28,367 bases of DNA. It comes from Collinsella aerofaciens (GTDB lineage: Bacteria > Actinomycetota > Coriobacteriia > Coriobacteriales > Coriobacteriaceae). The stretch spans positions 1 to 28,367 of the forward strand of contig RQAP01000011.1 in NCBI GenBank assembly GCA_008671135.1, read 5' to 3'. Positions 15,200 through 23,493 of the stretch are shown piece by piece. Every line of letters starts with the position of its first letter. Position 1 is the first letter of the stretch. Both the position numbers and the translations under genes were made by a program. The notes under the pieces are model-generated. The model saw only the letters and a list, made by a program, of their open reading frames with translations, was not told where the DNA came from and did not search any database.

Positions 15200-16327
15200 A
15201 TGACGACTTCTTATAAAACGATGGTGGTAAAGATCGGTTCGTCCACGGTGGTGGGTGCCGATGGCAAGGTCAACCGCGCCTTTATCGGCGGACTTGCCGA
15301 TCAGGCCGCAGCGCTGCGCAAGCTCGGCTGGCGTCTGGTCGTGGTGAGCTCGGGCGCTATCGCCTGTGGCTATCCCGTGTTGGGCTTCGACCGCAAGCCG
15401 GTCGGCGACCTTCCGAGCCTGCAGGCTTGCGCCTCGGCTGGTCAGTGCATCATCTCGTCGGCCTACGACGAGGAGTTCCATGCGCGCGACCTGCTCACCT
15501 CGCTCGTGCTGCTCACGCGCCACGATACGGCCCGCCGCACGTCCTACCTGCACGCGCGCGACGCCCTGCTGCGCCTCGTGGAGCTTGGCGTGGTGCCGGT
15601 CGTCAACGAGAACGATACCGTTACCGTCGATGAGATCAAGTTCGGCGACAACGACACACTGGCGGCGCTTGTGAGCTGCCTGGTTTCTGCCGATCTGTGC
15701 GTGACGCTCTCGGACATCGATGGCCTCTATACTGCCAATCCGCATGAGGACCCCACGGCCGAGTTTGTTCCTGTCGTGCATAAGATCGATGCCAAGATTA
15801 TTGCCTCGGCGGGCGATTCTTCCACATCGGTGGGCACGGGCGGCATGATTACCAAGATTCGCGCGAGCCGCATCCTGATGACGGCGGGCATTCAGAGCGT
15901 GATTTGCTCGGGCGAGGAGCCCGATGCGCTCGTGCGCCTAGCCCGCGGCGAGAGCGTGGGCACGCTGTTCGATCCGCCGGCGGAGCGTCTGGACATCGCA
16001 CCCCGCAAGTTGTGGATCGCGCTGGGTGACAAGGCACATGGCTCGGTAACGGTTGACGACGGTGCCGCGAAGGCGCTGGTCAGCCGTGGTTCTTCCTTGC
16101 TTGCGGTGGGTATTCGCGAGGTTGATGGCCAGTTTGCCGAGGGCGATGTGCTCGATGTGTGCGATCCGAGAGGTATGGTCGTCGCCCGCGGTATCGCCGA
16201 GGCCGATTCGGACGTGCTGGAACTTGCCGCCGGCCGCCGCCAGGACCAGATCGCCAGCAACCGCCTGCTGGCAGACCTGGCCGAGAAGCCGGCGATACAC
16301 AGGGATAACTTGATCGTATTTGCATAA
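15200..16327 (+). CDS. proB: Glutamate 5-kinase
   Basis: This 375-residue enzyme phosphorylates glutamate at the gamma carboxyl group, the first and usually feedback-inhibited step of proline synthesis. The amino-acid-kinase part shows VVKIGSSTV, VVSSGAIACG, NENDTVTVDEIKFGDNDTLAALVS, SDIDGLYTANP and GTGGMITKIRASRI in order. Residues from about 275 to 365 form a C-terminal PUA domain, as in the long ProB of E. coli. The ATG at 15200 has no clear ribosome binding site. ATG 15221 would cut into the family N-terminus, so translation may be coupled to upstream RNA or leader-dependent. A perfect 16-bp hairpin ends the gene. The next step of the pathway, proA, is 1.6 kb away across a convergent gene. 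Confidence 0.96.
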   Translation: MTTSYKTMVVKIGSSTVVGADGKVNRAFIGGLADQAAALRKLGWRLVVVSSGAIACGYPVLGFDRKPVGDLPSLQACASAGQCIISSAYDEEFHARDLLTSLVLLTRHDTARRTSYLHARDALLRLVELGVVPVVNENDTVTVDEIKFGDNDTLAALVSCLVSADLCVTLSDIDGLYTANPHEDPTAEFVPVVHKIDAKIIASAGDSSTSVGTGGMITKIRASRILMTAGIQSVICSGEEPDALVRLARGESVGTLFDPPAERLDIAPRKLWIALGDKAHGSVTVDDGAAKALVSRGSSLLAVGIREVDGQFAEGDVLDVCDPRGMVVARGIAEADSDVLELAAGRRQDQIASNRLLADLAEKPAIHRDNLIVFA

Positions 16328-16329
16328 AG

Positions 16330-16369
16330 AAAGACAGCGCTGCGGATCGTTTCCCGCAGCGCTGTCTTT
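16330..16369. terminator. Bidirectional terminator between proB and the S33 hydrolase
   Basis: AAAGACAGCGCTGCGG (16330-16345) pairs perfectly with CCGCAGCGCTGTCTTT (16354-16369). Reading left, the stem is followed by CTTTATGC after the TCTTT end; reading right, by CTCG after TTT. It lies 3 nt after the proB stop and beyond the convergent hydrolase's stop, so it can serve both. Confidence 0.85.
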
Positions 16370-16372
16370 CTC

Positions 16373-16422
16373 GTGCCGGCACTTGGGGACGTTCCTTATG
16401 TGCCGGCACTTTGGGACACTCC
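16373..16422. repeat. Family-2 repeat, second locus
   Basis: GTGCCGGCACTTGGGGACGTTCC, then TTATGTGCCGGCACTTTGGGA, matches 3610-3650 almost base for base, but the right arm then switches to GACACTCCTT, which is the start of the second hairpin type at 3677. It looks like a truncated or recombined copy. Confidence 0.8.
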
Positions 16423-16426
16423 TTTG

Positions 16427-17845
16427 CTAGAAGATCTGGCGCAGGTCTCCGCGGTTGAGGGCTTCGTCGAAGAGGTGCTTGAATACCACGCTGCCGTGCA
16501 GGCCGTCGTGCTCGAACTCGTTGGTCACCCAGGCATGCGAGTTGCCCACGCGGCTGAGCGTATCAAGCTGCAGGCCCGAATCCACGTACATGTCGTCGAA
16601 ATACACCGCGGCCTGCAGGGGCACCTCGTTGCACGCCAGTCGCTGCGGGTCGTAGATCTTGTCCCAGCTGGTGTCTTCCATCAGCAGGTCCATGGCGGGC
16701 TTGAAGGGCTTGAGCTCGGGCATCTGCTCGAACATCCACGGGAACATGGCCTCGCCGGTAAACATGAGCGGGCGCGCGAGTGTGTCGAACTCGGCACGAT
16801 GGGCCTTCTCCTCTGCTGCGGCCCAGCGAATGGGCATGGTGTCGCCGTCGGCGTAGATAAACTCCTGCAGTGTCCAGTACAGCGGGTTCGTGCGTGTGTT
16901 GGTGCGCTCGAAGGCGCGCATCAAAAAGCTGTCGGATGCCGAGGAGCCGCAGCTCAGCGTACCGTCGCCAGTAACAAAAGCGTGATCGATAGTCCAATGC
17001 ATGCGCTCAAAGCTCGGCTTCATGCCAAAGTCGCTGCCCATGAGCTGTAGGCGCTCGACCGTCATCGGCGAGCCGTCGGGCAGCACGGGCTTCTGAGCCT
17101 CGAGCGCATCGGCCAGGGCTGCCACGCGCTCGACGTCAGCGGGATAGCGGTCATAATACTGCTGCGTCTTGGCGGCCATGCGCGGGAAGGTGTGCGCGTA
17201 GACCTCGCTTGCGCTCGCCGGTACGTGGGGGATGCCGCCGCAGGTAAAGCTCGCCGCCACGCCCTCGGGGAAGAGCGACAGATAGCTCAACGTCAAAAAG
17301 CCGCCGTAGCTCTGCCCGAGTGTGACCCAGGGCTTGCCGCCAAAGCCCACCAGGCGCAGGTACTCAAAATCGCGCACGATGGAGCTGGCGAGGTGGCGCT
17401 TGAGGAAGTCAGCCTGCGAGCGTGCGGCATCGGAGCCGGCCGCCGTCGCGCGCTCGCCCAGTGCGGCAATCGTGCGCCCGTCCACGCAGCAACTGCGTCC
17501 GGTGCCGCGCTGGTCGGGAAGGACCACGCGGAAGTGCTTGACGGCCTCCTCGATCCAGCCGTCGCTTGTGGGCGACAGCGGACGCGGGCTCTCGCCGCCG
17601 GGGCCGCCCTGCAAAAACAGGAGCAGCGGCAGATCGTCGTTGATGCGGTCGGGCGCGCAAACCACGCGGTAGAAGAGCTTGATGCTCTCGGGCGCGCCGG
17701 CGATTGGTGCCGGCATGGCGCCGCGGCGCATGGTGCTGCCGACGGCCAGGAGCATCGGCTCCAGGCCGCGCCAGTCAAGGGGGACGTCGATGCTGTGGTC
17801 CTCGACGTAAAGGCCGGGGACGTGGTACGAAGTGATGAGGGCCAT
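16427..17845 (-). CDS. Alpha/beta hydrolase, S33 proline iminopeptidase-like
   Basis: This 472-residue protein is a serine hydrolase of the prolyl aminopeptidase family, which removes N-terminal proline from peptides. GGPGGESP at about residues 80-87 is the oxyanion-hole motif of S33 enzymes, DQRGTGRS follows at about 111-118, the nucleophile is Ser179 in GQSYGGF, and a candidate catalytic His lies in EHDGLHGSVVF near the C-terminus. No signal peptide is seen. The ATG at plus-strand 17843-17845 follows GGAAG by about 6 nt; an upstream in-frame start would add 27 residues overlapping the proA promoter region. It lies between proB and proA, on the opposite strand, consistent with a role in proline supply. 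Confidence 0.88.
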   Translation of the reverse strand: MALITSYHVPGLYVEDHSIDVPLDWRGLEPMLLAVGSTMRRGAMPAPIAGAPESIKLFYRVVCAPDRINDDLPLLLFLQGGPGGESPRPLSPTSDGWIEEAVKHFRVVLPDQRGTGRSCCVDGRTIAALGERATAAGSDAARSQADFLKRHLASSIVRDFEYLRLVGFGGKPWVTLGQSYGGFLTLSYLSLFPEGVAASFTCGGIPHVPASASEVYAHTFPRMAAKTQQYYDRYPADVERVAALADALEAQKPVLPDGSPMTVERLQLMGSDFGMKPSFERMHWTIDHAFVTGDGTLSCGSSASDSFLMRAFERTNTRTNPLYWTLQEFIYADGDTMPIRWAAAEEKAHRAEFDTLARPLMFTGEAMFPWMFEQMPELKPFKPAMDLLMEDTSWDKIYDPQRLACNEVPLQAAVYFDDMYVDSGLQLDTLSRVGNSHAWVTNEFEHDGLHGSVVFKHLFDEALNRGDLRQIF

Positions 17846-17957
17846 GTGAGTCTTCCGTTCGTTGCGGTGTTTCGGGTTGACCAATTCTACCGCCGCGGGC
17901 GAGGCCATGCGCAAATCGGCTACCATTGTTGCAAACTTCTAGGAGAAAGGGCCGCCC

Positions 17958-19244
17958 ATGTCGGTCGATATAGCCACGTACGTCCACGATCTTGCCGTTG
18001 CCGCCAAGGCAGCGTCGGCCTCGCTTGCCACGGCGAGCGATGAGCAGCGTCAGGAGGCCGTGCGCGCCATGGCCGCGGCGCTGCACGATGGCGTCGATTC
18101 CATCGTTGCCGCCAACGAGCTCGATATGTCCGCCGCGCGCGATGCGGGTACCTCGGCCGGACTGCTCGATCGCCTGCTGCTGACGCCCGAGCGCGTCGAG
18201 GGCATGGCCGCCGGCCTGGAAAAGCTCGCCGAGCTGCCCGATCCCGTGGGCCGCGTGCTCGACCACCGCGTGCTTGCAAGCGGCGTGGACCTGACCCGCG
18301 TGAGTGTGCCGCTGGGCCTGGTCGCTATGGTCTACGAGGCGCGCCCCAACGTGACGGCCGACGCCGCAGGCATCTGCATCCGTACCGGCAACGCCTGCAT
18401 TCTGCGCGGCGGCTCGCTGGCCTATCACTCGTGTGCCATGATCGCCGAGCTGCTGGCCGATGCGCTCGAGGCCAAGGGCTTCCCGCGCGAGGCCGTGTCG
18501 ATGATCGAGTCCACCGACCGCGAGACCACCGGCGAGCTCATGAAGCTCCGCGGTATTGTCGACGTACTCATTCCGCGCGGCGGTGCAGGCCTGATCCAGC
18601 GCTGCGTGCGCGAGTCGCTTGTGCCGGTGATCGAGACGGGCACGGGCAACTGCCACATCTACGTGCATGAATCCGCCGACTTTGATAAGGCGCTCAACAT
18701 TATCGTTAATGCCAAGACCCAGCGCGTAGGCGTGTGCAATGCCGCCGAGTCGCTGCTGGTCGACCGTGCTGTGGCCGATGCGTTTTTGCCCGCGGTCGTG
18801 ACCGTGCTGCATGACCACGGCGTGCTGATTCACGGCGACGAGGCAACCTGCGCCGCATGCGCCGATGCCGGGCTTGTGGAGGGCGATGACTACGTCGCCG
18901 CGACTGAGGAGGACTGGGGTCGCGAGTACCTGGCGCTCGAGATGAGCGTGAAGGTCGTGGCAAACGAGGACGAGGCCATCGCACACATCAACCGCTACGG
19001 CACGATGCACTCCGAGGCCATCGTTGCCGAGGACACGGATGCTTGCGAGCGCTTCCTGGATGCGGTCGATGCCTCGGCCGTGTACGCCAACGCCAGCACG
19101 CGCTTCACCGACGGCGGCGAGTTTGGCCTGGGCGCCGAGATCGGCATCTCGACCCAAAAGCTCCACGCCCGTGGCCCCTTTGCCGCCGAGGCCCTCACCA
19201 CCTACAAATACAAGCTCCGCGGCACCGGCCAGGTCCGTCCCTAA
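17958..19244 (+). CDS. proA: Glutamate-5-semialdehyde dehydrogenase (gamma-glutamyl phosphate reductase)
   Basis: This 428-residue enzyme reduces gamma-glutamyl phosphate with NADPH, the second step of proline synthesis. It belongs to the aldehyde dehydrogenase superfamily. Family blocks are YEARPNVTADAAGICIRTGNACILRGGS (about residues 126-155), GTGNCHIYVHESAD, and KTQRVGVCNAAESLLV with the catalytic Cys260. The conserved C-terminal GAEIGISTQKLHARGP is also present. The ATG at 17958 has AAAGGG about 6 nt upstream and AGGAG a little further. The divergent S33 hydrolase starts 112 nt upstream, so the two promoters share that short gap. A family-1 hairpin lies 18 nt after the stop. Confidence 0.97.
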   Translation: MSVDIATYVHDLAVAAKAASASLATASDEQRQEAVRAMAAALHDGVDSIVAANELDMSAARDAGTSAGLLDRLLLTPERVEGMAAGLEKLAELPDPVGRVLDHRVLASGVDLTRVSVPLGLVAMVYEARPNVTADAAGICIRTGNACILRGGSLAYHSCAMIAELLADALEAKGFPREAVSMIESTDRETTGELMKLRGIVDVLIPRGGAGLIQRCVRESLVPVIETGTGNCHIYVHESADFDKALNIIVNAKTQRVGVCNAAESLLVDRAVADAFLPAVVTVLHDHGVLIHGDEATCAACADAGLVEGDDYVAATEEDWGREYLALEMSVKVVANEDEAIAHINRYGTMHSEAIVAEDTDACERFLDAVDASAVYANASTRFTDGGEFGLGAEIGISTQKLHARGPFAAEALTTYKYKLRGTGQVRP

Positions 19245-19262
19245 CGCCCGCGCAAACAAAAA

Positions 19263-19299
19263 CCACCACAAAGGTGCCTGTCCCCTTTGTGGTGGTTTT
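19263..19299. repeat. Family-1 hairpin repeat, copy E (bidirectional terminator-like)
   Basis: The 12-bp stem with loop TGCCTGTCC and TTTT lies between convergent proA and the HD hydrolase gene, with AAAA on the other side. It could end both transcripts. Confidence 0.92.
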
Positions 19300-19314
19300 A
19301 GGTGGCGTTGACGG

Positions 19315-19914
19315 TTAGGCCTGGAAGGTATCTCGGTCGGGGGCGAAGGACTGCATGGCCGCGATGGTGCGGTCAAAGAGCTCGGGGAGCTCCCAGCCCA
19401 ACATCTCGGCGCCCTGCGAAATCACGTCGCGCGAGCAGCCGGCGGCAAAGCGTTTGTCCTTGAACTTCTTCTTGAGCGACTTAGTCGTAAAGTCCATAAC
19501 GCTCTTGCTCGGGCGCATGATGACGGCAGCGCCGATCAGGCCGGTGAGCTCATCGCAGGCAAACAGGATCTTTTCCATCTGCAGCTCGGGCTTGGGTAGT
19601 GAGGTGTTGAAGTCCGACGTGTGCGTCTGGATGGCGCGAATGAGCTCGGGAGACGCACCTTCGCCCTCAAGAATCTCGGCAGCATAGATGGTGTGGTTCA
19701 TGGGGTCGTCCTCATGCTCCTCCCAATCCAGGTCGTGCAGCAGACCGACGATGCCCCAAAACTCCTCGTTCTCGGGGTCGAACTCGCGCGCAAAGTAGCG
19801 CATAGTGCCCTCGACCGTCTCGCCATGGGTGATATGGAACGGGTCCTTGTTGTGCTCATTGAGCAGTTCGAACGCGCGGTCGCGGGTGATTCCGGCGGTA
19901 AGCGGCTCTGCCAT
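19315..19914 (-). CDS. HD-domain hydrolase
   Basis: This 199-residue protein carries a metal-dependent HD phosphohydrolase fold. His27/His30 (PFHITHGETVEG), the doublet His60-Asp61 in GIVGLLHDLDWEEHEDDP, a His in NHTIYAAEIL and another in AIQTHTSD provide the metal ligands in the usual order. It is close to the small HD proteins labelled hydrolase or metal-dependent phosphohydrolase in Gram-positive anaerobes; the substrate (often a nucleotide) is unknown. The ATG at plus-strand 19912-19914 follows AAGGAG by 6 nt. It is downstream of the CarD-type gene on the same strand, separated from it by a family-1 hairpin. Confidence 0.85.
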   Translation of the reverse strand: MAEPLTAGITRDRAFELLNEHNKDPFHITHGETVEGTMRYFAREFDPENEEFWGIVGLLHDLDWEEHEDDPMNHTIYAAEILEGEGASPELIRAIQTHTSDFNTSLPKPELQMEKILFACDELTGLIGAAVIMRPSKSVMDFTTKSLKKKFKDKRFAAGCSRDVISQGAEMLGWELPELFDRTIAAMQSFAPDRDTFQA

Positions 19915-19972
19915 AAGAGACTCCTTGTGCTCGTGGGTATCGATAAGAATGAATACTACTAGAACAAGAAAA

Positions 19973-20010
19973 CCACCACAAAGGTGCCTGTTCCCTTTGT
20001 GGTGGTTTTT
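19973..20010. repeat. Family-1 hairpin repeat, copy F (terminator-like)
   Basis: The 12-bp stem and T-run, with loop TGCCTGTTC (one base different from copies B and E), lie between the HD gene start and the CarD-type gene stop, 3' of the latter. Confidence 0.92.
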
Positions 20011-20022
20011 GGCGCGGATGGG

Positions 20023-20508
20023 TTAGTTGAGGGCGGCTTGGGCTAGGCGGGCTTCGGCGGCCTCCTCGGTGACGCCAAGGGCCACGGCGAACTCCTCGAT
20101 GGAGCGGCGTTTGGCCTCCTTGAGTACGCGCATGTAGTAGGAGCTGGGTTTTTTATCAGCTTCCTCGGCCTGGCGAATGCGGTGCATCATGGTCTTTGCC
20201 ACGCGGACCGTCTCGGGCGCGCCCAGCTTGAGCTGCTGCTTAAAGTGTGTCTCCTCAAGCGAGCTGTTGCGCTCGGTAAAGGTGTCGCACTCCAGCTCGT
20301 CATAGTGGCTCAGCAGGTGCTCGGCATCTTGCTGAGAGATGGCGGCGTGCAGACGGTCGGCCTGCGCCACGGGGTACATGAGGATCGTCTGCGCATGTCC
20401 CTGCTTGGTCTCGAGCAGCAGCATGGGCTGCGGTGTGTCGTCCCTAAAACCGACGACGGTGCAGACTCCCTGGCCCGGATGAATGACGTGTTGACCGATT
20501 GAGAACAT
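20023..20508 (-). CDS. CarD-family transcriptional regulator
   Basis: This 161-residue protein matches CarD/CdnL, which binds RNA polymerase beta and stabilises open promoter complexes in actinobacteria and other groups. The N-terminal RNA-polymerase-interacting part begins MFSIGQHVIHPGQGVCTVVGF, the typical opening. The C-terminal helices (MMHRIRQAEEADKKPSSYYMRVLKEAKRRSIEEFAVALGVTEEAAEARL) form the DNA-binding part. The length agrees with the family. The ATG at plus-strand 20506-20508 follows GGAGGTAGC closely. Upstream is an AT-rich intergenic region shared with divergent argS. The gene may help fire GC-rich ribosomal and tRNA promoters. Confidence 0.93.
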   Translation of the reverse strand: MFSIGQHVIHPGQGVCTVVGFRDDTPQPMLLLETKQGHAQTILMYPVAQADRLHAAISQQDAEHLLSHYDELECDTFTERNSSLEETHFKQQLKLGAPETVRVAKTMMHRIRQAEEADKKPSSYYMRVLKEAKRRSIEEFAVALGVTEEAAEARLAQAALN

Positions 20509-20850
20509 GCTACCTCCAACTTATACGAATTTACGTATGTCTAGAATAACACGCTGACGTGCGCAAACCCGTACTTTATGCAGGAAAAGCACACAACTCT
20601 GATAGGTAAGAGTATTCGATAACAGACGCAGCTCATTCACACATTTATGCATTTTCAACGCCTGCATAATCTGCAGGCAGACCGGCATCTTTGAGTGACT
20701 CCATACAAGCTGTAGTCATTTTTGTGCATATGCAATATCTATTAGCTTTACCCTGCGACAGTGCCCGTCGCTTGTGATAGAGTGCTACAAACTCTGGCTT
20801 TTGCCCTACGAGTGACCAAGAGCTCGGGGGCTTTAACACAAGGAGGATCT
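20509..20850. other. Divergent carD-argS intergenic region
   Basis: This 342-nt AT-rich gap should hold promoters for both genes. Near the carD-type gene is ATACG-N6-CGTAT (about 20523-20538), a possible operator or small hairpin. GCCTGC (20660-20665) pairs with GCAGGC (20673-20678). Towards argS, CTGCGA (20753-20758) and GATAGA (20776-20781) are spaced by 17 nt and could be its promoter. No protein or known RNA is recognised. Confidence 0.4.
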
Positions 20851-22704
20851 ATGCCCGAGAAGATTGAAGAGCTGGTACGCGCTGCGCTTGCTGCGGCCCA
20901 GGAGGCCGGCGACCTTTCCGCATTTGAACTTGACGATTGCGCTATCGAGCGACCGGCTGACACTTCTCATGGCGAGTGGACCTCTACCATGGCCCTGAAG
21001 TCCGCCAAGCTGGCCCACTGCGCCCCGCGCAAGATCGCCGAGGCCATCGTTGCCCATATGCCCGAGGACCCCGCGATCGAGAAGGTCGAGATCGCAGGCC
21101 CCGGCTTCATCAACTTCTACCTCTCCGTTGCCGTCAAGAATGCCATCTTTGGCGAGGCTCGCGAGAAGGGTATGGACTTCGCTAAGTCCAACGTCGGTGG
21201 TGGCCTGAAGACCCAGGTCGAGTTCGTTTCCGCCAACCCCGTCGGCCCCATGCACATCGGCCACGGCCGCTGGGCCGCGCTGGGCGACTCGCTCTGTCGC
21301 GTTATGGATCACGCCGGTTACGACATCCAGCGTGAGTTCTACATCAACGACCACGGCTCTCAGATGAACACCTTCGGCAACTCCATCAGCACGCGCTATA
21401 TGCAGCTTGCCGACATCATCGCCAAGCAGGGCGTGGATATCGACGAGGCTCACAAGCTGCTGATCGCCGACCGCGACGCCTTTGTTGCCGACGAGAACGA
21501 CGAACACCCTGAGACCCATCCGTATCAGGACAACTTTGCCGAGACCCTGGGCAAGGACTCCTACGGCGGCGACTACATCATCGACGAGGCCGCCGAGTTC
21601 TGGCGCACCGACGGCGATAAGTGGGTCAACGCCGATCCGCAGGAGCGCATGGAGAGCTTCCGCGAGCGCGGCTATGTAAAGATGGTCGACAACATGCGCG
21701 ACCTTTGCCATGCCGTTAACTGCGACTTCGATCGTTGGTTCTCCGAGCGCTCGCTGTATGTGAAGGACACCGAGGGCGAGACCGCCGGCACCTCCGCCGT
21801 CGACCGCGCTTTTGAGAAGCTCGACAAGATGGGCTATCTCTACACCAAGGACGGCGCCCTGTGGTTCCGCTCCACCGACCTGGGCGATGACAAGGACCGC
21901 GTTCTGATCAAGTCCGACGGCGAGTACACCTACTTCGCCTCCGACGTTGCCTATCACTGGGATAAGTTCCAGCGCGTCGACCACGTCATCGACATCTGGG
22001 GCGCCGACCACCACGGCTACATCGAGCGCGTCCGCTGCGTCTGCGATGCCTTGGGTTACCCCGGCAAGTTTGAGGTTCTGATGGGCCAGCTCGTCAACCT
22101 GCTGCGCAACGGCAAGCCCGTCCGTATGTCCAAGCGTAAGGGCACCATGGTGACCCTGCAGGAGCTCGTCGACGAGGTCGGCTCCGACGCTGCCCGTTAC
22201 ACCCTCATCTCCAAGAGCTCCAACCAGATGGTCGACTTCGATATTGAGGCCGTCAAGAAGCGCGACAACTCCAACCCGGTGTACTACGTGCAGTACGCTC
22301 ACGCCCGCGTGTGCTCCATCCTGCGCCGTGCCGCTGACGTTACGCCCGAGCAGGCTGACGAGATGGGCATGAAGGCCGTCGCCGCCAAGGCCATCGGTGA
22401 GAACGTCGATTACTCGCTGCTGACCGACCCGACCGAGCTCGCCCTTTCGCGCAAGCTCAACGAGCTCACCGACCTCATCGCCAGCTGCGCTCGCGACCGC
22501 GCCCCGTTCCGTCTGACGCACTTTGCTGAGGAACTCGCCGGCGACTTCCACAGCTTCTACGCTGCCTGTCAGGTGCTGCCGAGCGAGGGCCGTCCCGTCG
22601 ACCCCGAGCTTTCGCGTGCCCGTCTGGCCGCTTGCGATGCCGTCCGTGTGACGCTCGCCCTGGTGCTCACCCTCGTTGGCGTTTCCGCGCCCGAGCAGAT
22701 GTAA
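20851..22704 (+). CDS. argS: Arginyl-tRNA synthetase
   Basis: This 617-residue class I synthetase charges tRNA-Arg. The HIGH signature is MHIGHG at residues 134-139, and the KMSKS-type motif is MSKRKGTM at residues 426-433. The N-terminal additional domain contains PGFINFYLS, and SANPVGPMHIGH leads into the active site; VEFVSANP is a strong family block. The start MPEKIEELVRA at 20851 is chosen because AAGGAGG lies 7 nt upstream; an ATG at 20761 would add 30 residues within the promoter. It is divergent from the CarD-type gene and followed by a strong terminator. Confidence 0.97.
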   Translation: MPEKIEELVRAALAAAQEAGDLSAFELDDCAIERPADTSHGEWTSTMALKSAKLAHCAPRKIAEAIVAHMPEDPAIEKVEIAGPGFINFYLSVAVKNAIFGEAREKGMDFAKSNVGGGLKTQVEFVSANPVGPMHIGHGRWAALGDSLCRVMDHAGYDIQREFYINDHGSQMNTFGNSISTRYMQLADIIAKQGVDIDEAHKLLIADRDAFVADENDEHPETHPYQDNFAETLGKDSYGGDYIIDEAAEFWRTDGDKWVNADPQERMESFRERGYVKMVDNMRDLCHAVNCDFDRWFSERSLYVKDTEGETAGTSAVDRAFEKLDKMGYLYTKDGALWFRSTDLGDDKDRVLIKSDGEYTYFASDVAYHWDKFQRVDHVIDIWGADHHGYIERVRCVCDALGYPGKFEVLMGQLVNLLRNGKPVRMSKRKGTMVTLQELVDEVGSDAARYTLISKSSNQMVDFDIEAVKKRDNSNPVYYVQYAHARVCSILRRAADVTPEQADEMGMKAVAAKAIGENVDYSLLTDPTELALSRKLNELTDLIASCARDRAPFRLTHFAEELAGDFHSFYAACQVLPSEGRPVDPELSRARLAACDAVRVTLALVLTLVGVSAPEQM

Positions 22705-22749
22705 GCTACGGGTCATTTGACCGTGTAGGTTTGGTTTAACTGAGCCTTG

Positions 22750-22783
22750 AAAGCCCGATCTCACCACGGAGGTCGGGCTTTTT
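22750..22783 (+). terminator. Intrinsic terminator of argS
   Basis: AAAGCCCGA pairs perfectly with TCGGGCTTT across a 14-nt loop, followed by TTTTG. It lies 46 nt after the argS stop. Confidence 0.85.
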
Positions 22784-23272
22784 GCGTTTGGCTAGACTAT
22801 TTGGTTTGCTGAGAAATGCTACCAAATCGCAACTATACCGGTTTACGGGGCTGAATCGCCAACTGGCGACCATGGTGCCAATAGCAAAATTAAACCCGCA
22901 GTTAGATGGCTTATTGTTTCTTGAAAATGCAGGGTATGGTTGGCTTGCAGCATTCTGGCCCCGTAATCCGGCGTAGTTTTGAAAAATGTCTCTTGGGGAC
23001 GGAGGAAAATGGATCATTTTTGTCTCGCGGAGGGGTGGCGCGGACCCGTCCGCCGCGAATCGTGCTCATCTCCTACGTTTTGCCGCATACCCCGAACCAT
23101 ACCGTAAAGTTCGATATAAAACCGCAAGTAGCGGACTCGCTGTTTTTGATAAAACAAGGGTATGGTCAGGGGTCCGGGGGCAAGCGTAGTAGATAGGTGC
23201 GTTTCGTGACACGGCGAATCCCGACGCCACGGATTTGCTCCTTAGTCGCTCCATTTCAAGGCGCCTTAGGGG
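22784..23272. repeat. Gene-free mosaic of palindromic fragments
   Basis: No credible gene is visible. The stretch includes ATTTGGT (22799-22805) with ACCAAAT (22821-22827), AAAATG (23006-23011) with CATTTT (23015-23020), and a fragment at 22930-22976 that shares AGGGTATGGT and GCGTAG with the right arm of the larger element at 23073. Short open frames exist on both strands, but they run through these repeats and lack ribosome binding sites. It is probably decayed mobile or repetitive DNA. Confidence 0.55.
23073..23189. repeat. Imperfect 31-bp inverted repeat, MITE-like
   Basis: The arms at 23073-23103 and 23159-23189 match at about 23 of 31 positions when one is reversed and complemented; both ends read CTACG and CCATACC. 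A smaller hairpin CCGC-AAGTA-GCGG lies at the centre. The whole looks like a cruciform non-coding element; no target-site duplication is obvious. Confidence 0.55.
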
Positions 23273-23273
23273 A

Positions 23274-23320
23274 AGAGTGTCCCTTTTGACTAGTCGTTTA
23301 AGAACGTCCCCAATGACTAA
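23274..23320. repeat. Family-2 repeat, third locus
   Basis: GAGTGTCCC, then GACTAGTCGTTTAA, CGTCCCC and AATGACTAAG, matches the third hairpin at 3704-3750 with a few substitutions. The right arm has drifted, so the 9-bp stem is partly lost. It lies just upstream of the rho promoter. Confidence 0.75.
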
Positions 23321-23321
23321 G

Positions 23322-23349
23322 TTGCAGGTGACGGCGGTTGTGTTACACT
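23322..23349 (+). promoter_or_regulatory. Promoter candidate of rho
   Basis: TTGCAG (23322-23327) and TACACT (23344-23349) with a 16-nt spacer suggest a start near 23356 and a leader of about 138 nt. In the leader TCCGTC pairs with GACGGA (about 23395-23413) and CCCT with AGGG. A long structured leader would suit Rho autoregulation, known in other bacteria. Confidence 0.5.
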
Positions 23350-23493
23350 AACGCTGCGTATATGACGCAAATATCTCGATACAGATCAATGATGTCCGTC
23401 GGTATTTGACGGAGCTAGACTGTTTAGCCGCCCTGAAGGTTTATGCAGGGAGCATGTGATCACAGGGCTTGAAAAGAAAGTTGAGCAAACACT

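Noticed and set aside
16427..17845. Secreted peptidase
   Set aside because: The N-terminus MALITSYHVPGLY is not a signal peptide; the enzyme should be cytoplasmic.
17775..19376. A 533-codon leftward frame overlapping proA
   Set aside because: It overlaps the proA coding strand almost fully, and proA has all its catalytic motifs.
20833..22767. A 644-codon leftward open frame opposite argS
   Set aside because: It is the mirror of a strongly coding, high-GC gene; its translation has low-complexity Val/Gly/Leu runs and no family motif.
22906..23254. Three short frames of 62-96 codons in the gene-free block before rho
   Set aside because: They read through inverted repeats, so the two strands give similar peptides; no ribosome binding sites.
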